Shown here: positions 62,156 to 64,000 of the stretch, piece by piece
Layout: the number at the start of each line of letters is the position of its first letter
Numbering within the stretch: the stretch's first letter is position 1
The notes under the pieces: model-generated
What the model was told of the DNA's origin: nothing
Databases searched by the model: none
Seen by the model: the letters and a program-made list of their open reading frames with translations, nothing else
Assembly: GCA_031761405.1 (NCBI GenBank)
Contig: JASEVX010000377.1
Span: 67,501 to 131,500, forward strand
Direction of reading: 5' to 3'
Origin: Serripes groenlandicus
Lineage: Eukaryota; Mollusca; Bivalvia; Cardiida; Cardiidae
DNA: 64,000 nucleotides
Translations under genes and position numbers: made by a program

Positions 62156-62384
62156 TTAACCCTTTCCCTCATACAACAATTCTGCAGCAGACGACTTTGA
62201 ACGTATTTGGCAAAACATAGAAAATCTCCATAAGTGAATGGATAACATATGACAAAAAGTGGAAAACATTGTGGCAAAAGGAGAAATTGCATGTTTTGTG
62301 CAATTTCTTCTTTTGTCACTATGTTTTCAAAAAGACGTCTGCTGCAGAGGTGTCAGAAAGCGTCTATATGAGGGAAAGGGTTAA
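62156..62384 (+). mobile_element. piggyBac-like MITE, full length
   Basis: TTAACCCTTTCCCTCATAC to gggaaaggg-TTAA; loop ttgcatgttttgtgcaa. Confidence 0.9.
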
Positions 62385-62559
62385 CCAAGGTGTGACACCA
62401 ACACTGACACCAGGGTGAGTAGAATATCTCTCATATTCTCTGAATAGTCCTGCTTAAAACAAGAAAGCAATGACATCATCAAGGCGGAAATAATCACCTT
62501 TATGACCAAGTTTTTCAATAAAATCCTTATACATGTATATCAAAAACATTTAATGTAAA

Positions 62560-62642
62560 ATTAGATCTTCTTTTTCAATGATATTTTCTTAAGCCATCTG
62601 CTGCAGATGCAATAAAGAATATATGCACTTGGGAAGGGTTAC
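62560..62642 (+). mobile_element. piggyBac-like MITE, right tip
   Basis: catctgctgcagatgc ... cttgggaagggtta, just past the UNG stop. Confidence 0.6.
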
Positions 62643-62651
62643 ATCTCACGT

Positions 62652-62931
62652 CTACAGGACCCAATCAATGGGAGATAACCCCAATTTCTTCAGCTCTTTG
62701 TTACAATCTGAGAAGCAGTTACATCCCATGAACTTGTTAAATGACAGTGGGGAAGGATGAGCAGTTTTAACGATGCCATGTTTCTCGCTGTTGATGAGTT
62801 TTTCTTTCTTGTGAGCAAAACCTCCATAGAGTAAGAACACAACATGGTCACAGTGGTCGCTGATTGCTTTGATCACGTTGTCCGTAAACGTCTGCCATCC
62901 AAATTTGGAATGTGAATTCGGTTTGTGTGCC
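62652..62931 (-). CDS. UNG: Uracil-DNA glycosylase, terminal exon
   Basis: UNG removes uracil from DNA at the start of base-excision repair. After acceptor ttttccgcag the exon reads (R)AHKPNSHSKFGWQTFTDNVI, HVVFLLYGGFAHKKEKLIN, then the catalytic/minor-groove loop TAHPSPLS, MGCNCFSDCNKELKKLG and SPIDWVL with TAG. The order and length match the last exon of animal UNG. Human LLWGSYAQKK is LLYGGFAHKK here. Upstream exons with the DPYH and active-site Asp motifs should lie beyond 62,931; none was found before the window end. A MITE remnant ends about 11 bp past the stop. Confidence 0.93.
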
Positions 62932-62941
62932 CTGCGGAAAA

Positions 62942-63230
62942 AACAAGAGGGTCATTATAGCCCTGGATCGCTCACCTGAGTTATGCCAACCATATAGTCA
63001 ATCATAATTACTCATTTTGTGGTCAGGTAAGCTAATACAAGTTCTGACAATATTTCCCTTCGTTCTGGTCTAGAGACTTAGTTTTGATCTGACATGACCC
63101 ATGTTCAAACTTAGCCTAGATATACTCAAGACAATCATTCTGACAAAATTTCAACATGCTCTCGTTAAAAAATGGCTTAAGAATGTTAACAAGAGTGAAG
63201 ACGATTAAAGAAAGGCTAAGAAATTCAAAC
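62942..63230. mobile_element. 'aacaagagggtc' element, partial
   Basis: Start aacaagagggtcattatagccc immediately upstream of the UNG acceptor (11 bp), then tgacctagtttt-type text; the 3' hairpin end is missing. Confidence 0.65.
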
Positions 63231-63244
63231 AGGGAAGCCCACTA

Positions 63245-63406
63245 CTTTTATTGACCCCTTCCAACATACATGTGCATTTGAAAATGATCACCTTAAATAT
63301 GCCAACATGTTTTCATTTCAATTCAATAATTATAACTTCACTTTGAGATAGTTTCCGTTTGTAGCATAGTCTGCTGCTGATGATTTGTTGTATGTGGGAA
63401 AACGTT
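63245..63406 (+). mobile_element. piggyBac-like MITE, diverged
   Basis: Left accccttccaacatacatg, right gtctgctgctgatgatttgttgtatgtgggaaaac. Confidence 0.6.
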
Positions 63407-63636
63407 TTAACCCTTTCCCTCATACGACAATTCTGCAGCAGACGACTTTAAACGTATTTTGTCAAAACATAGAAAATCTCCATAATTGAATGGATAACCT
63501 ATGACAAAAAGTGGAAAACATTGTGGCAAAAGGAGAAATTGCACGTTCTGTGCAATTTCTACTTTTGTCACTATGTTTTCAAAAAGCCGTCTGCTGCAGA
63601 GGCGTCAGAAAGCGTTTATATGAGGGAAAGGGTTAA
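63407..63636 (+). mobile_element. piggyBac-like MITE, full length
   Basis: TTAACCCTTTCCCTCATACG to gggaaaggg-TTAA; loop ttgcacgttctgtgcaa. Nearly the same as the 62.2 kb copy. Confidence 0.9.
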
Positions 63637-63650
63637 ACTACCGGGATATG

Positions 63651-64000
63651 CAAACAAGAGGGCCATGATGGCCCTGGATCGCTCACCTTAATTATACAAT
63701 GTACTGCAATGCAAAACACATCAAGACAATTATTCTGAATGCATCCTCCACAGTGTTAACAATATTTTCCTTCATTTGGCCTAGTGATCTATATTTTTTT
63801 ACCTGATATGACCCATATTCCTACATGGACTAGATATCATTAAGACAACATTCTGACAAAGTTTCAACTTGCTCAAAGTAAAAATGCGGCCTCCGTAGTT
63901 TGAACAATATTTTCCTTTATTGACCTAGTTTCTGATCCAATATGACCCATATTCGAACTTGATCTAGATATAATTCAGACAAACATTCTGACCAAATTTC
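63651..64000. mobile_element. 'aacaagagggcc' element running off the window
   Basis: Start aacaagagggccatgatggccc, cgctcacctt, then two tgacctagtttctgatcc-type units. Confidence 0.7.

Overview
This 64 kb window is animal nuclear DNA, and almost certainly comes from a bivalve mollusc (my best guess is a heterodont or venerid-like clam). The host genes are split into short exons by AT-rich introns. Most of the remaining DNA consists of repeat types I associate with bivalves: the 'aacaagagggcc' elements, tRNA-derived SINEs ending in CGGCGTTAAAC-type tails, and many small palindromic elements. No species-level assignment is possible from the sequence alone.

Host genes, all on the minus strand. 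(1) About 9.06-22.57 kb: an inosine/uridine-type nucleoside hydrolase. I reconstruct five coding exons that splice in frame to 314 aa. Exon 4 exists in two diverged copies (4A and 4B) with the same splice phases, so the two should be mutually exclusive. (2) About 25.2-46.3 kb: a TPR-repeat gene that I identify as FANCG (Fanconi anaemia core complex). Seven exons join into one continuous 475-residue C-terminal reading frame, and there are less certain N-terminal exons at 41.1, 41.9, 44.7 and 46.2 kb. (3) 54.33-57.02 kb: an intronless NACHT (NLR-like) gene whose reading frame breaks just after the P-loop. (4) 62.65-62.93 kb: the terminal exon of uracil-DNA glycosylase (UNG). The rest of that gene lies beyond the window or was not recognised.

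Mobile DNA. The dominant element is a ~225 bp near-palindromic MITE with CCCTTTCCC termini flanked by TTAA, which suggests the piggyBac superfamily. There are more than 50 full or partial copies, often sitting right at exon borders. Composite 'aacaagagggcc ... ctaaaa' elements contain 161-166 bp tandem modules. In one at 32-33.6 kb the modules alternate as a 332 bp higher-order repeat. These elements nest inside one another. An LTR element (10,760-15,031) with apparently identical 334 bp LTRs and a CAGG target duplication is inserted in a minisatellite. It carries gag, a protease and an env-like remnant but no reverse transcriptase or integrase that I can see. Other elements are a TATCCCCCGC-ended MITE with internal tandem repeats, GAGCCGTCCC-ended MITEs, a Tc1/mariner-like MITE and about eleven SINEs.

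The most notable features are the frame-enforced alternative exon pair in the nucleoside hydrolase, and three separate tandem duplications at exon 3' ends or whole exons. One of these adds a 29-residue TPR segment in frame to FANCG. Exon boundaries and similarity calls are from reading and memory; no database search was run.
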